A stretch of DNA of 64,000 nt from Haliclona indistincta (taxonomy: Eukaryota > Porifera > Demospongiae > Haplosclerida > Chalinidae), in NCBI GenBank assembly GCA_964017065.1, contig OZ024791.1, positions 9,093,322 to 9,157,321 of the forward strand, read 5' to 3'. The translations under genes and the position numbers were made by a program. Below are positions 11,801 to 25,700 of this stretch, in pieces; within the stretch, counting starts at the first letter, position 1, and every line of letters begins with the position of its first letter. The notes below the pieces were generated by a model that was given only the letters and a program-made list of their open reading frames with translations, had not been told where the DNA came from and ran no database searches.

Positions 11801-13020
11801 ATAACCAACATTAACCGCTGATAACCAACTATAACCAAGAATAACCAACAATAACCACTGATAACCAACAATAACCACTGATAAACAACAATAACCACTG
11901 ATAACCAACGATAACCACTGATGACCAACGATAACTACTGATAACCAACGATAACCACTGATAACCACTGATAACCAACGATAACCACTGATAACCAACA
12001 ATAACCACGGATAACCAACGATAGCAACTGATAACCACTGATAACCAACGATAACCACTGATAACCAACAATAACCACTGATAACCAACGATAGCCACTG
12101 ATAACCAACGATAACCACTGATAACCAACGTTAACCACTGGTAACCAACGTTAACCACTGATAACCAACGATAACCACTGATAACCAACGATAACCACTG
12201 ATAACCACTGATAACCAACAATAACCACTGATAACCAACAAAAACCACTGATAACCAACTAAAACCACTGATAACCAAGAATAACCACTGATAACCAACA
12301 ATAACAACTGCTAACCAACGATTACCAACTATCACCAACAATAACCTAGAATAACCAACAATAACCACTGATGACCAATAATAACCACTGATAACCAACG
12401 ATAACCAAGAATAAACAACAATATCCAAGAATAACCAACAATAACCACTGCTAACCAACAATAACAACTGATAACCAACAATAACCACTGATAACCAACA
12501 ATAACCACTGATAACCAACAATAACCACTGATAACCAACGATAACCACTGATAAACAACGATAACTATTGATAACCAACGATAACCACTTATTACCACTG
12601 ATAACCAACGATAACCACTGATAACCAACAATAACCACTGATAACCAATGATAGCCACTGATAACCAACGATAACCAAGAATAACCACTGATAACCAAGA
12701 ATAACCACTGATAACCAACGATAACCACTGATAACCAAGAATAACCACTGATGACCAACAATAACACTTGATAACCAACAATAACCACTGATAACCAACG
12801 ATAACCATTGATAACCAAAGATAATCCAGAATAACCAACAATAACCACTGGTAACCAACAATAACCACTGATAACCAACAATAACCACTGATAACCAAGA
12901 ATTACCACTGATAAACAACAAAAACACCTGATAACCAACGATGACAACTGATAACCAACGATAACCACTGATAACCAACGATAACCACTGATAACCACTG
13001 ATAACCAACAATAACCACTG
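8846..13020. repeat. 10-bp minisatellite array 4
   Basis: About 4.2 kb of uninterrupted decamers, mainly CCACTGATAA alternating with CCAACAATAA, CCAACGATAA and CCAAGAATAA. Occasional 8-, 9- or 11-bp units occur. It stops inside a CCACTG unit, where the insertion at 13021 begins. The array continues at 16614, so arrays 4 and 5 were once a single array. Confidence 0.98.
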
Positions 13021-13054
13021 CACAGGGAAAACAGTGCAGGAAGGCGGAGAACGT

Positions 13055-13320
13055 ACTTCCATCGAACGGTTGCCGTGTTTGTGCAATAACGGGGGAAACA
13101 CGGGCTGCCGTTTGTTTAAATCACGGATACCGTTTACTACCGACGTGGGAACACTTTAAACGGTACGCAGATACGATGCTCCATATAAACTCCGTGCAAT
13201 CACCGTATAATCACCGTTCAGCTTGTCATCAGCACACCGTTTAATCCGTTTCCCGCGTTTCTACTGACCGTTCAGTACACCGCTTCCCGCGTCTCTATCG
13301 ACCGTTGCCTTGTTAGTGAA
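13055..13320. repeat. Subterminal motif cluster, left end of insertion 1
   Basis: Repeated ACCGTTT, CCGTTTCCCGCG, ACCGTTCAG and inverted AAACGGT motifs lie within about 260 bp of the left terminus. They are possible transposase-binding sites. Confidence 0.55.
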
Positions 13321-13399
13321 TAGTATACAACAATAATTATTAAACCAAAATACATAGGCACAGTTCTGCATAACTAGGCAGTTCAGAATAACATTATTA

Positions 13400-16259
13400 T
13401 TAATAGGCGTCAAAATCAATGTCGCTATCACTTGACGTGCTGCTTTCATCAACTATCTGTTGCAAATCAGCTTCAGACAGAGTGGTAGCAGTGGCTGAAC
13501 GAGGTGTCCGACTACGAGATTGTGGTTGACCATGGCGTCTAGCAGGTGGTGTTGCAGGAGGTTGAATAGCTGCTGGAGATTGAATAGCCGGTGGAGATCG
13601 AATAGCTGATGGAGATCGAATAGCTGATGGAGATCGAATAGCTGCTAGAGAATGAATAGCTGATGGAGATTGAATAGCCGCTGAAGGTTGATTAGCTGCC
13701 GGTGGTTCAATAGCTGCTGGAGTCACTGTCTTGTATGTCCATTGTGGTGCATTCTCAGGTATTGGATGAGCTGACGTACAGCCTCTTCTGCGTTCTTTTC
13801 TTCTAAATCCAGCCTTTGAATTTGCCTTTGTCTTTCTTTTATCCAACTTTCTGATCAAAGCATTCAGTACTGTAGAACAAAAAGAGAACTATCAAAAACC
13901 TGAATTGGTAATATTAAATAGTGTGTAACTAACAAATTAAAGTACTGTACTAGTGCGTTGTTAGGCGCTGCTCACTTACTATTAAGTGCATCTCACGTAT
14001 AAGCACATACTTCCTTGCTGTGGAAATACATGCACATCCGCTTAATACGTGCCAGTAAGCTAATTTATCACCAGAAAAGTAACACATTTTGCAGTCATGT
14101 TTTGTTTCTTTTACTACAGTTTATACACCGTGACGTCTAAACAGTCATCTATACATACAGAAGTCACAAGAAGATGGCTAAGAGTACAGTGCCGGGTCGC
14201 TGAAGCAGTATAACTACTGCTAGATAAAACTGAATAATAATGTTGACTGCATTATTACTTTTCCAATTATTAGGAAGTCTGCACTAAAATTAATCACCGA
14301 AATTAGTATACGGGCGGCTATAATCTTGGTCTCTCGAAACAAACGTTTCGTACAGAGCAATAGAGCGTTCTGAGAATTGGGACCACCTCGAGAACATGCA
14401 GGACTGATGCAACTATCCTACAGAGCTCATAATTCGATTTCCCACAAAATTCAGTTGAGCGTCCTAAAACGCTATTATCACAAGTTAATAATTTGTGCGA
14501 AGTGGTTGGTTTTCGTAAATCTAGTCACATATAAGTAGAGTTAAAACAAGCATCAGGCATGTTTGAAAAAGTTCGTTAGAGTTTCTTGACTACTGGCGCG
14601 TTTTGCTCGCCCTAAATGTTCATGATACAAATGTCACTGATTAGTAGTTTTACTGTTGTATTATAATTTCATGTGGGTGCAGTCAAAAATGGCACAACAC
14701 TAACATGAAAATATTTGTTTCTGATCCTGGCTACTTGGTCTATGATACAATTAATGCTCAGAAAGTGTTTGGAGTAATCTAATCAGCGTAGCAACATACC
14801 TGTTGATCGCCAAGGTAGCTCATGGTAAGAGATGGTGTTATCTTCTCCTTCGCTTTCCTCTGTCATGTACCTGAAGTCAATTTCACCCCACATCCCTATC
14901 TCCTTTGCCTTCAAGTGCTTTCCTCGACTGGTGTACAACTATCAATAAAGTAATTATTAATAACAAACAGAATCAAAAGTTCATGCAATCACACCTTTTT
15001 CCTAGAACTCGTTCTCTTGCAGTCCTGTCGCACCTTCTCAGCAATCTCAATGCGACCAGGCTGGCTGTCATTGTAAAGCCTACGCCGGCTCTCATAGTAT
15101 CGATGGACTGCCCCTATAGACGTAAAGATGTATCAGGTATATAATATTGACACATATTGCATACTAATGTACAGCTGTATCACAAACTGTTGAAACACGA
15201 ACCAACACAAGTGACACTAAACACAAATTTAAAGTATCGCGAACTGCCGAAAGATGAATCATCTTGACAGTGTGCTGACGAAAGATGAATCATCTTGACA
15301 GCACATATGAACCAACACAAGTGACACTAAACACAAAGTATCGTGAACTGCCGAAAGATGAATCATCTTGACAGCACATATGAACCAACATAAATGACAC
15401 TAACACAAAGTATCGTGAAGTAATGTAAGATGGAATGTCATGCTGAAATGACACACAAAAAGAGAAGGCTTCAACTAACTTTTGAGTTCCATAGGTGACG
15501 ACTCAGCATATTTATCTTTCAAAGACTCCAACAAAAAATCTTTCACAGCTTGATTCCTTGTACTGTTGTACCTTGAAAATGTAAAAAATAATCACTGTTC
15601 AACAAAATATTAATTCTTTACCCTTCAGAAGCAAGAAACTTGGACGATTCACTGGCTTGATCATGAAGCTGCTTCACTGTCAACTGTAAAAATTAGGAGC
15701 AAAACAGGATCTAACGTCAGTTATACAGATCGATACATGAAAGGTGCTGCCATATTCCATAGAACACTGCATTGCTAGTAGCAGAGTGTAATCAAGAACA
15801 TGAGTGACATGACATTGAGGTAGACAATAACAGATTGACTGGCAAGCATGCCCCTCCAATCATATACAGTTCAGTGTGTATGACTCTGAAAATGTTGTGA
15901 TACCAAGAATAAAAATTGATGATGCAATTACCAAACACACTTCTCAAACTTACAGATACATCTGTTGGCAATTTAGGGCGTCGCATAGAACCAACAGCTT
16001 TCTTTCCATAATCTTGCTTCATATTTTCAACTTCAGCCCTCAAACTAACTACCTCTTCCTTCATCGCCTTGGTTTCCTCGGTCTGTGTTTGCACTAAGGA
16101 AATCACTTGCTCTAACTTGGTGTCGAAGACACTCCACGCGTCGCCAGTCAAGCCTGAACTGACAGGAGATATCACTGGCAAGTTATGAAAATCCTCCTGG
16201 GTATAAGTCCTATGCTGAAGAGAACTAGATCGACCATAAAACATTCCTCTGCCACTCAT
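13400..16259 (-). CDS. Six-exon gene inside insertion 1, unrecognised family
   Basis: Exons read on the minus strand: 15954-16259 (ATG at 16257-16259), 15622-15683, 15480-15571, about 14993-15113, 14800-14927 and 13400-13869 (stop TAA 13400-13402). Most boundaries have GT donors and AG acceptors and keep frame. The exon 4/5 junction has alternatives: donor GTGATT gives about 392 residues overall. Exon 1 encodes a likely coiled coil (roughly residues 45-90, rich in E, K, L and V heptads). Exon 4 is basic (RYYESRRRLYND). Exon 5 has MWGEIDFRYMTEE followed by LPWRSTVLNALIRKLD, which continues into exon 6. Exon 6 then has a basic stretch, a degenerate SPSAIR/PPAIQ repeat, and an acidic Ser/Asp tail. 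I see no DDE, helicase or zinc-binding motif. The same MS/TEE...WRS..LNAL...LD block appears in insertion 2, so this gene belongs to a transposon-associated family. Function unknown. Confidence 0.72.
15190..15420. repeat. About 72-bp tandem repeat in an intron of insertion 1
   Basis: Roughly two and a half copies of a unit holding GTATCGTGAACTGCCG, the 15-bp palindrome AAGATGAATCATCTT, and ATGAACCAACACAAGTGAC. It lies between exons 3 and 4 of the gene above. The palindrome occurs three times. Confidence 0.8.
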
Positions 16260-16429
16260 CCTAGCCAACTTGAAGTAAGAGATCTCAAGAGTAAAGAGGC
16301 AGCTTGCTCGAGCTCACTGTGTTCTTGTTAAGGCAACGTTTTTCGTTATGCGCGTGCGCGAGAAGGAGGAGCTGAATGTCCACGTGGTCCGCCCATTATG
16401 GCTGAGAGCCATGACGTCCAGCCCGTGTT

Positions 16430-16613
16430 CACACGTCAGCCAAGTGTGATCACTAACGGCGGTCCGAATCCCACCGTACAGTCCGTACTATAAACTGACA
16501 CCACATAATTAGAGCAAACTGTCGTCCGTTTAACCAGAAGTCCGTTCGCGCACGTTGTTAAACGAAATACGTTAATCCGTTCAATTCCGTATTGCACGTG
16601 CAATTTTCCTGTG
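16430..16613. repeat. Subterminal motif cluster, right end of insertion 1
   Basis: CCGTAC, CCGTTTAACC, GTCCGTTCG and ATCCGTTCAA motifs resemble those near the left terminus. The gene's start codon is about 170 bp further in, so this stretch may also carry its promoter. No TATA box stood out. Confidence 0.5.
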
Positions 16614-17269
16614 CTGATAACCAACGAGAACCACTGATAACCAACGATAACCACTGATAACCAACGATAACCACTGATAACCACTGATAACCAACAATAA
16701 CCACTGATAACCAATGATAAACACTGATAACCAACGATAACCACTGATAACCAACAATAACCACTGATAACCAACGATAACCACTGATAACCAACGATAA
16801 CCACTCATAACCAACGATAACCACTGATAACCAAAGATTACCACTGATAACCAAGAATAACCACTGATAACCAACAATAACCACAGCTAACCAACGATAA
16901 CCAACTATAACCAACAATAACCAAGAATAACCCACAATAACCAGTGGTAACCAAAGATAACCTCTGATAATCAACAATAACCACTGATAACCAACGATAA
17001 CCACTGATAACCAACGATAACCACTGATAACCACAGATAACCAACGAAAACCACTGATAACCCACAATAACCACTGATAACAAACGATAACCAAGAATAA
17101 CCAACAATGAATAAGAATAACCAACAATAACCACTGATAACCAACAATAACCACTGATAACCAACAATAACCACTGATAACCAACTAAAACCACTGATAA
17201 CCAAGAATAACCACTGATAACCAACAATAACAACTGCTAACCAACGATTACCAACTATCACCAACAATA

Positions 17270-19110
17270 ACCTAGAATAACCAACAATAACCACTGATGA
17301 CCAATAATAACCACTGATAACCAACCATAACCACTGGTAACCAACGATAACCAACTATAACCAACAATAACCAAGAATAACCAACAATAACCACTGATAA
17401 CCAACAATAACCACTGATTACCAAAGATAACCAAGAATAACCAACAATAACCAAGAATAACCCACAATAACCACTGGTAACCAACGATAACAAGTGATAA
17501 TCAACAGTAACCACTGATAACAATCGATAACCACTGATAACCAACGATAACCACTCATAACCAACAATAACCACATATAACCAAGAATAACCACTGATAA
17601 CCAATGATAACCACTGATAACCAACTATAACCACTGATAACCAACGATAACCAAGAATAACCAACTATAACCAAGAATAACCACAGATAACCAACAATAA
17701 CCACTGATAAGCAACGATAACCAAGAATAACCAACTTTAACCACTGGTAATCAACAGTAACCACTGATAACCAACAATAACCACTGATAACCAACAATAA
17801 CCACTGATAACCAAGAATAACCACTGATATCCAAGAATAACCACTGACAACCAACGATAACCAAGAATAACCAACAATAACCACTAATAACCACTGAAAA
17901 CCAACGAAAACCACTGATAACCAACAATAACCACTGATAACCGACGATAACCAAGAATAACCAACAATAACCAAGAATAACCAACAATAACCACTGATAA
18001 CCAACGTTAACCACTGATAACCAATAATAACCACTGATAAACAACAATAACCTCTGATAACCTTGAATAACCACTGGTGACCAATAATAACCACTCATAA
18101 ACAACAATAACCACTGATAACAAAGAATAACCACTGATAACCAAGAATAACCACTGATAACCAAGAATAACCACTGATAACCAAGAATAACCATTGATAA
18201 CCAAGAATAACCACTGATAACCAACCATAACCACTGATAACCAACGTTAACCACTGATAACCAACATTAACCACTGATAACCAACGATAACCACTGATAA
18301 CCAACGATAACCACTGATAACCACTGATAACCAACGAAAACCACTGATAACCAAGTATAACCACTGATAACCAGTGAAAACCAACAATAACAACTGCTAA
18401 ACAAGAATAACCACTGATAACCAAGAATAACCACTGATAACCAACGATAACCAAGAATAACCAACAATAAGAAAGAATAGCCAACAATAACCACTGTTAA
18501 CCAACAATAACCACTGATAACCAACAATAACCACTGATAACCAAGAATAACCACTGATAACCAATGATAACCACTGATAACCAACTATAACCACTGATAA
18601 CCAACGATAACCAAGTATAACCAACAATAACCAAGAATAACCACCGATAACCAACAATAACCACTGATAAGCAACAATAACCAAGAATAACCTACATTAA
18701 CCACTGGTAACCAACAGTAACCACTGATAACCAACAATAACCACAGATAAACAGCAATAACCACAGATAACCAAGAATAACCACTGATAACATACAACAA
18801 CCACTGTCAACCAACAATAACCACTGATAACCAACGATAAACTAGAATAACCAATAATCACCACTGATATCCAACAATAACCACTGATAACCAACAATAA
18901 CCACTGGTAACCAACAAAAACCACTGATAACCAACAATAACCACTGATAACCAAGAATAACCACTGATAACCAACAATAACCACTGATAACCAACGACAA
19001 CCACTGATAACCAACGATAACCACAGATAACCAACGATAACCACTGATAACCACTGATAACCAACAATAACCACTTTTAACCAAATATAACCACTGATAA
19101 CCACTGATAA
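17270..19110. repeat. Higher-order duplicate block, copy of 20667-22507
   Basis: The variant order here recurs 3397 bp downstream with few differences, traced at many matching points between 17354/20751 and 19104/22501. A small indel of about 30 bp appears beyond 19.1 kb. Confidence 0.85.
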
Positions 19111-21659
19111 TCAACAATAACCACTGATAACCAACGATAACGACTGATAACCAATGATAACCTCTGATAACCAACGACATCCACTGATAACTAACGATAA
19201 CCACTGATAACCAACGATAACCATTGATAACAAACAATAACCACTGATAACCATCAATAACCACTGATATCCAGCGATTACCACTGATAACCAAGAACAA
19301 CCACTGATATCCAAAAATAACCAATAATAAACAACGATAACCAAGAATAACCAACCATAACCAAGAATAACCAACAAAAACCACTGATAACCAACAATAA
19401 ACACTGATAACAACGATAACCAAGTATAACCAACAATAAACAAGAATAACCAACAATAACCACTGGTGACCAACTATAACCACTGATAACCAACAATAAC
19501 AACTGATAACCAACAATAACAACTGATAACCAACGATAACCACTGATGAACAACGATAACTATTGATAACCAACGATAACCACTTATTACCACTTATAAC
19601 CAACGATAACCACTGATAACAAACAATAAACACTGATAACCAATGATAGCCACTGATAAGCAACGATAACCAAGAATAACCACTGATAACCAAGAATAAC
19701 CACTGATGACCAACAATAACACTTGATAACCAACAATAACCACTGACAACCAACAAAAACCACTGACAACAATCAATAACCACTGATAACCAACAATAAC
19801 CACTGACAACGAACAATAACCATTGATAACCAAAGATAATCCAGAATAACCAACAATAACCACTGGTAACCAACAATAACCACTGATAACCAACAATAAC
19901 CACTGATAACCAACGATAACCAACTATAACCAACAATAACCAAGAATAACCCACAATAAACAGTTGTAACCAAAGATAACCTCTGATAATCAACAATAAC
20001 CACTGATAACCAACGATAACCACTGATAACCAACAATAACCTCTGATAACCGACGATTACCACTGATAACCAACAATAACCAAGAATAACCAACAATAAC
20101 CACTGATAACCAACGTTAACCACTGATAACAACAATCACCACTGATAACCAAGAATAACCACTGATAACCAACGATAACCACTAATAACACATAATAACC
20201 ACTGATAACCAACAATAACCACTGATAACCTTGAATAACCATGGTAACCAAGAATAACTACTGATTACCAACGATAACCACTGATAAACAACGTTAACCA
20301 CTGATAACCAACATTAACCACTGATAACCAACGATAACCACTGATAACCAACGATAACCACTGATAACCACAGATAACCAACGAAAACCACTGATAACCA
20401 ACAATAACCACTGATAACCAACGATAACCTAGAATAACCAATAATGAATAAGAATAACCAACAATAACCACTGATAACCAACAATAACCACTGATAACCA
20501 GCAATAACCACTGATAACCAACGATTACCAACTATAACCAACAATAACCAAGAATAACCAACAATAACCACTGATAACCTAGAATAACCACTGATAACCA
20601 GCGATAACCAAGAATAACCAACAATAACCACTGTTAACCAACAATAACCACTGATAACCAAGAATAACCACTGATAACCAACTATAACCGCTGATATCCA
20701 AGAATAACCCCTGATAACCAACCATAACCACTGGTAACCAACGATAACCAACTATAACCAACAATAACCAAGAATAACCAACAATAACCACTGATAACCA
20801 ACAATAACCACTGATTACCAAACATAACCAAGAATAACCAACAATAACCAAGAATAACCCACAATAACCACTGGTAACCAACGATAACAAGTGATAATCA
20901 ACAGTAACCACTGATAACAATCGATAACCACTGATAACCAACGATAACCACTCATAACCAACAATAACCACATATAACCAAGAATAACCACTGATAACCA
21001 ATGATAACCACTGATAACCAACTATAACCACTGATAACCAACGATAACCAAGAATAACCAACTATAACCAAGAATAACCACAGATAACCAACAATAACCA
21101 CTGATAAGCAACGATAACCAAGAATAACCAACTTTAACCACTGGTAACCAACAGTAACCACTGATAACCAACAATAACCACTGATAACCAACAATAACCA
21201 CTGATAACCAAGAATAACCACTGATATCCAAGAATAACAACTGACAACCAACGATAACCAAGAATAACAAACAATAACCACTAATAACCACTGAAAACCA
21301 ACGAAAACTACTGATAACCAACAATAACCACTGATAACCGACGATAACCAAGAATAACCAACAATAACCAAGAATAACCAACAATAACCACTGATAACCA
21401 ACGTTAACCACTGATAACCAATAATAACCACTGATAAACAACAATAACCTCTGATAACCTTGAATAACCACTGGTGACCAACAATAACCACTCATAAACA
21501 ACAATAACCACTGATAACAAAGAATAACCACTGATAACCAAGAATAACCACTGATAACCAAGAATAACCACTGATAACCAAGAATAACCACTGATAACAA
21601 AGAATAACCACTGATAACCACCGATAACCACTGATAACCAACGTTAACCACTGATAACC

Positions 21660-24600
21660 AACATTAACCACTGATAACCAACGATAACCACTGATAACCA
21701 ACGATAACCACTGATAACCACTGATAACCAACGAAAACCACTGATAACCAAGTATAACCACTGATAACCAGTGAAAACCAACAATAACAACTGCTAAACA
21801 AGAATAACCACTGATAACCAAGAATAACCACTGATAACCAACGATAACCAAGAATAACCAACAATAAGAAAGAATAGCCAACAATAACCACTGTTAACCA
21901 ACAATAACCACTGATAACCAACAATAACCACTGATAACCAAGAATAACCACTGATAACCAATGATAACCACTGATAACCAACTATAACCACTGGTAACCA
22001 ACGATAACCAAGTATAACCAACAATAACCAAGAATAACCACCGATAACCAACAATAACCACTGATAAGCAACGATAACCAAGAATAACCTACATTAACCA
22101 CTGGTAACCAACAGTAACCACTGATAACCAACAATAACCACAGATAAACAGCAATAACCACAGATAACCAAGAATAACCACTGATAACATACAACAACCA
22201 CTGTCAACCAACAATAACCACTGATAACCAACGATAAACCAGAATAACCAATAATCACCACTGATATCCAACAATAACCACTGATAACCAACAATAACCA
22301 CTGGTAACCAATAAAAACCACTGATAACCAACAATAACCACTGATAACCAAGAATAACCACTGATAACCAACAATAACCACTGATAACCAACGACAACCA
22401 CTGATAACCAACGATAACCACAGATAACCAACGATAACCACTGATAACCACTGATAACCAACAATAACCACTTTTAACCAAATGTAACCACCGATAACCA
22501 CTGATAATCAACAATAACCACTGATAACCAACGATAACGACTGATAACCAATGATAACCTCTGATAACCAACGATATCCACTGATAACTAACGATAACCA
22601 CTGATAACCAACGATAACCATTGATAACAAACAATAACCACTGATAACCATCAATAACCACTGATATCCAGCGATTACCACTGATAACCAAGAACAACCA
22701 CTGATATCCAAAAATAACCAATAATAAACAACGATAACCAAGAATAACCAACCATAACCAAGAATAACCAACAAAAACCACTGATAACCAACAATAAACA
22801 CTGATAACAACGATAACCAAGTATAACCAACAATAAACAAGAATAACCAACACTAACCACTGGTGACAAACTATAACCACTGATAACCAACAATAACAAC
22901 TGATAACCAACAATAACCACTGATAGCCAACGATAACCACTGATGAACAACGATAACCACTGATAACCACTGATAACCAACATTAACCGCTGATAACCAA
23001 CGATAACCAAGAATAACCAACAATAACCACTGATAACCAACAATAACCACTGATAAACAACAATAACCACTGATAACCAACGATAACCACTGATAACCAA
23101 TGATAACTACTGACAACCAACGATAACCACTGATAACCACTGATAACAACCGATAACCACTGATAACCAACAATAACCACTGATTACCAACGATAGCAAC
23201 TGATAACCACTGATAACCAACGATAACCACTGATAACCAACAATAACCACTGATAACCAACGTTAACCACTGATAACCAACGTTAACCACTGATAACCAA
23301 CGATAACCACTGATAACCAACGATAACCACTGATAACCACTGATAACCAACAATAACCACTGATAACCAACAAAAACCACTGATAACCAACTAAAACCAC
23401 TGATAACCAAGAATAACCACTGATAACCAACAATAACAACTGATAACCAACGATTACCAACTATCACCAACAATAACCTAGATTAACCAACAATAACCAC
23501 TGATGACCAATAATAACCACTGATAACCACTGATAACCAACAATAACCACTGTTAACCAACAATAACAACTGATAACCAACAATAACCACTGATAACCAA
23601 CAATAACCACTGATAACCAACAATAACCACTGATAACCAACGATAACCACTGATAAACAACGATAACTATTGATAACCAACGATAACCACTTATTACCAC
23701 TGATAACCAACGATAACCACTGATAACCAACAATAACCACTGATAACCAATGATAGCCACTGATAAGCAACGATAACCAAGAATAACCACTGATAACCAA
23801 GAATAACCACTGATGACCAACAATAACACTTGATAACCAACAATAACCACTGATAACCAACGATAACCACTGATAACCAACAAAAACCACTGACAACAAT
23901 CAATAACCACTGATAACCAACAATAACCACTGACAACGAACAATAACCATTGATAACCAAAGATAATCCAGAATAACCAACAATAACCACTGGTAACCAA
24001 CAATAACCACTGATAACCAACAATAACCACTGATAACCAACGATAACCAACTATAACCAACAATAACCAAGAATAACCCACAATAACCAGTTGTAACCAA
24101 AGATAACCTCTGATAATCAACAATAACCACTGATAACCAACGATAACCACTGATAACCGACGATTACCACTGATAACCGAAGATTACCACTGATAACCAC
24201 AGATAACCAACGAAAACCACTGATAACCAACAATAACCACTGATAACCAACGATAACCAAGAATAACCAACAATGAATAAGAATAACCAACAATAACCAC
24301 TGATAACCAACAATAACCACTGATAACCAAGAATAACCACTGATAACCAACTAAAACCACTATTAACCAAGAATAACCACTGATAACCAACAATAACAAC
24401 TGCTAACCAACGATAACCAACTATAACCAACAATAACCAAGAATAACCAACAATAACCACTGATAACCAACAATAACCACTGATAACCAACAATAACCAC
24501 TGATAACCAACGATAACCACTGATAACCGCTGATAGCCAACGATAACCACTAATAACCAACAATAACCACTGATTACCAACGATAACCAAGAATAACCAA

Positions 24601-25700
24601 CAATAACCAAGAAAAACCAACATTAACCACTGGTAACCAACGATAACCACTGATAACCACTGATAACCAACAATAACCACTAATAACCAACAATAACCAC
24701 TGATAACCGACGATATCCAAGAATAACCAACAATAACCAAGAATAACCAACAATAACCACTGATAACCAACGTTAACCACTGATAACAACAGTAACCACT
24801 GATAACCAAGAATAACCACTGATAACCAACGATAACCACTGATAACACATAATAACCACTGATAACCAAAAATAACCACTGATAACTTTGAATAACCATG
24901 GTAACCAAGAATAACTACTGATTACCAACGATAACCACTGATAAACAACGTTAACCACTGATAACCAACATTAACCACTGATAACCAACGATAACCACTG
25001 ATAACCAACGATAACCACTGATAACCACAGATAACCAACGAAAACCACTGATAACCAACAATAACCACTGATAACCAACGATAACCTAGAATAACCAACA
25101 ATGAATAAGAATAACCATCAATAACCACTGATAACCAACAATAACCACTGATAACCAACAATAACCACTGATATCCAACGAAAACCACTATTAACCAAGA
25201 ATAACCACTGATAACCAACAATAACAACTGCTAACCAACGATAACCAACTATAACCAACAATAACCAAGAATAACCAACAATAACCACTGATAACCAACA
25301 ATAACCACTGATAACCAAAAATAACCACTGATAACCAACTATAACCACTGATATCCAAGAATAACCCCTGATAACCAACCATAACCACTGGTACCAACGA
25401 TAACCAACTATAACCAACAATAACCAAGAATGACCAACAATAACCACTGATAACCAACAATAACCACTGATTACCAAAGATAACCAAGAATAACCAACAA
25501 TAACCAAGAATAACCAACAATAACCACTGGTAACCAACGATAACAAGTGATAATCAACAGTAACCACTGATAACAATCGATAACCACTGATAATCAACGA
25601 TAACCACTGATAACCAACAATAACCACATATAACCAAGAATAACCACTGATAACCAATGATAACCACTGATAACCAACTATAACCACTGATAACCAACGA
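21660..25700. repeat. Higher-order duplicate block, copy of about 26240-30300
   Basis: Matching variant order at an offset of 4576 bp (21.66-23.5 kb). The offset changes to 4605 bp after a roughly 30-bp indel and continues to about 25.5 kb. This is the longest duplication seen by eye. Confidence 0.82.

Larger units (their letters stand above)
13021..16613. mobile_element. TIR insertion element 1 (CACAGG ends, CTG duplication)
   Basis: A 3593-bp segment interrupts the decamer array. It begins CACAGGGAAAA and ends TTTTCCTGTG, an imperfect terminal inverted repeat. CTG is present on both sides (13018-13020 and 16614-16616) while an uninterrupted unit has it once, so this reads as a 3-bp target-site duplication. 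Both ends are enriched in ACCGTT/CCGTTTAA-like motifs in both orientations (about 13055-13310 and 16450-16600), like the subterminal repeats of CACTA/EnSpm elements. It carries one multi-exon gene and no transposase I can recognise. It is either a non-autonomous element with a passenger or accessory gene, or a type that has not been described. Confidence 0.82.
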
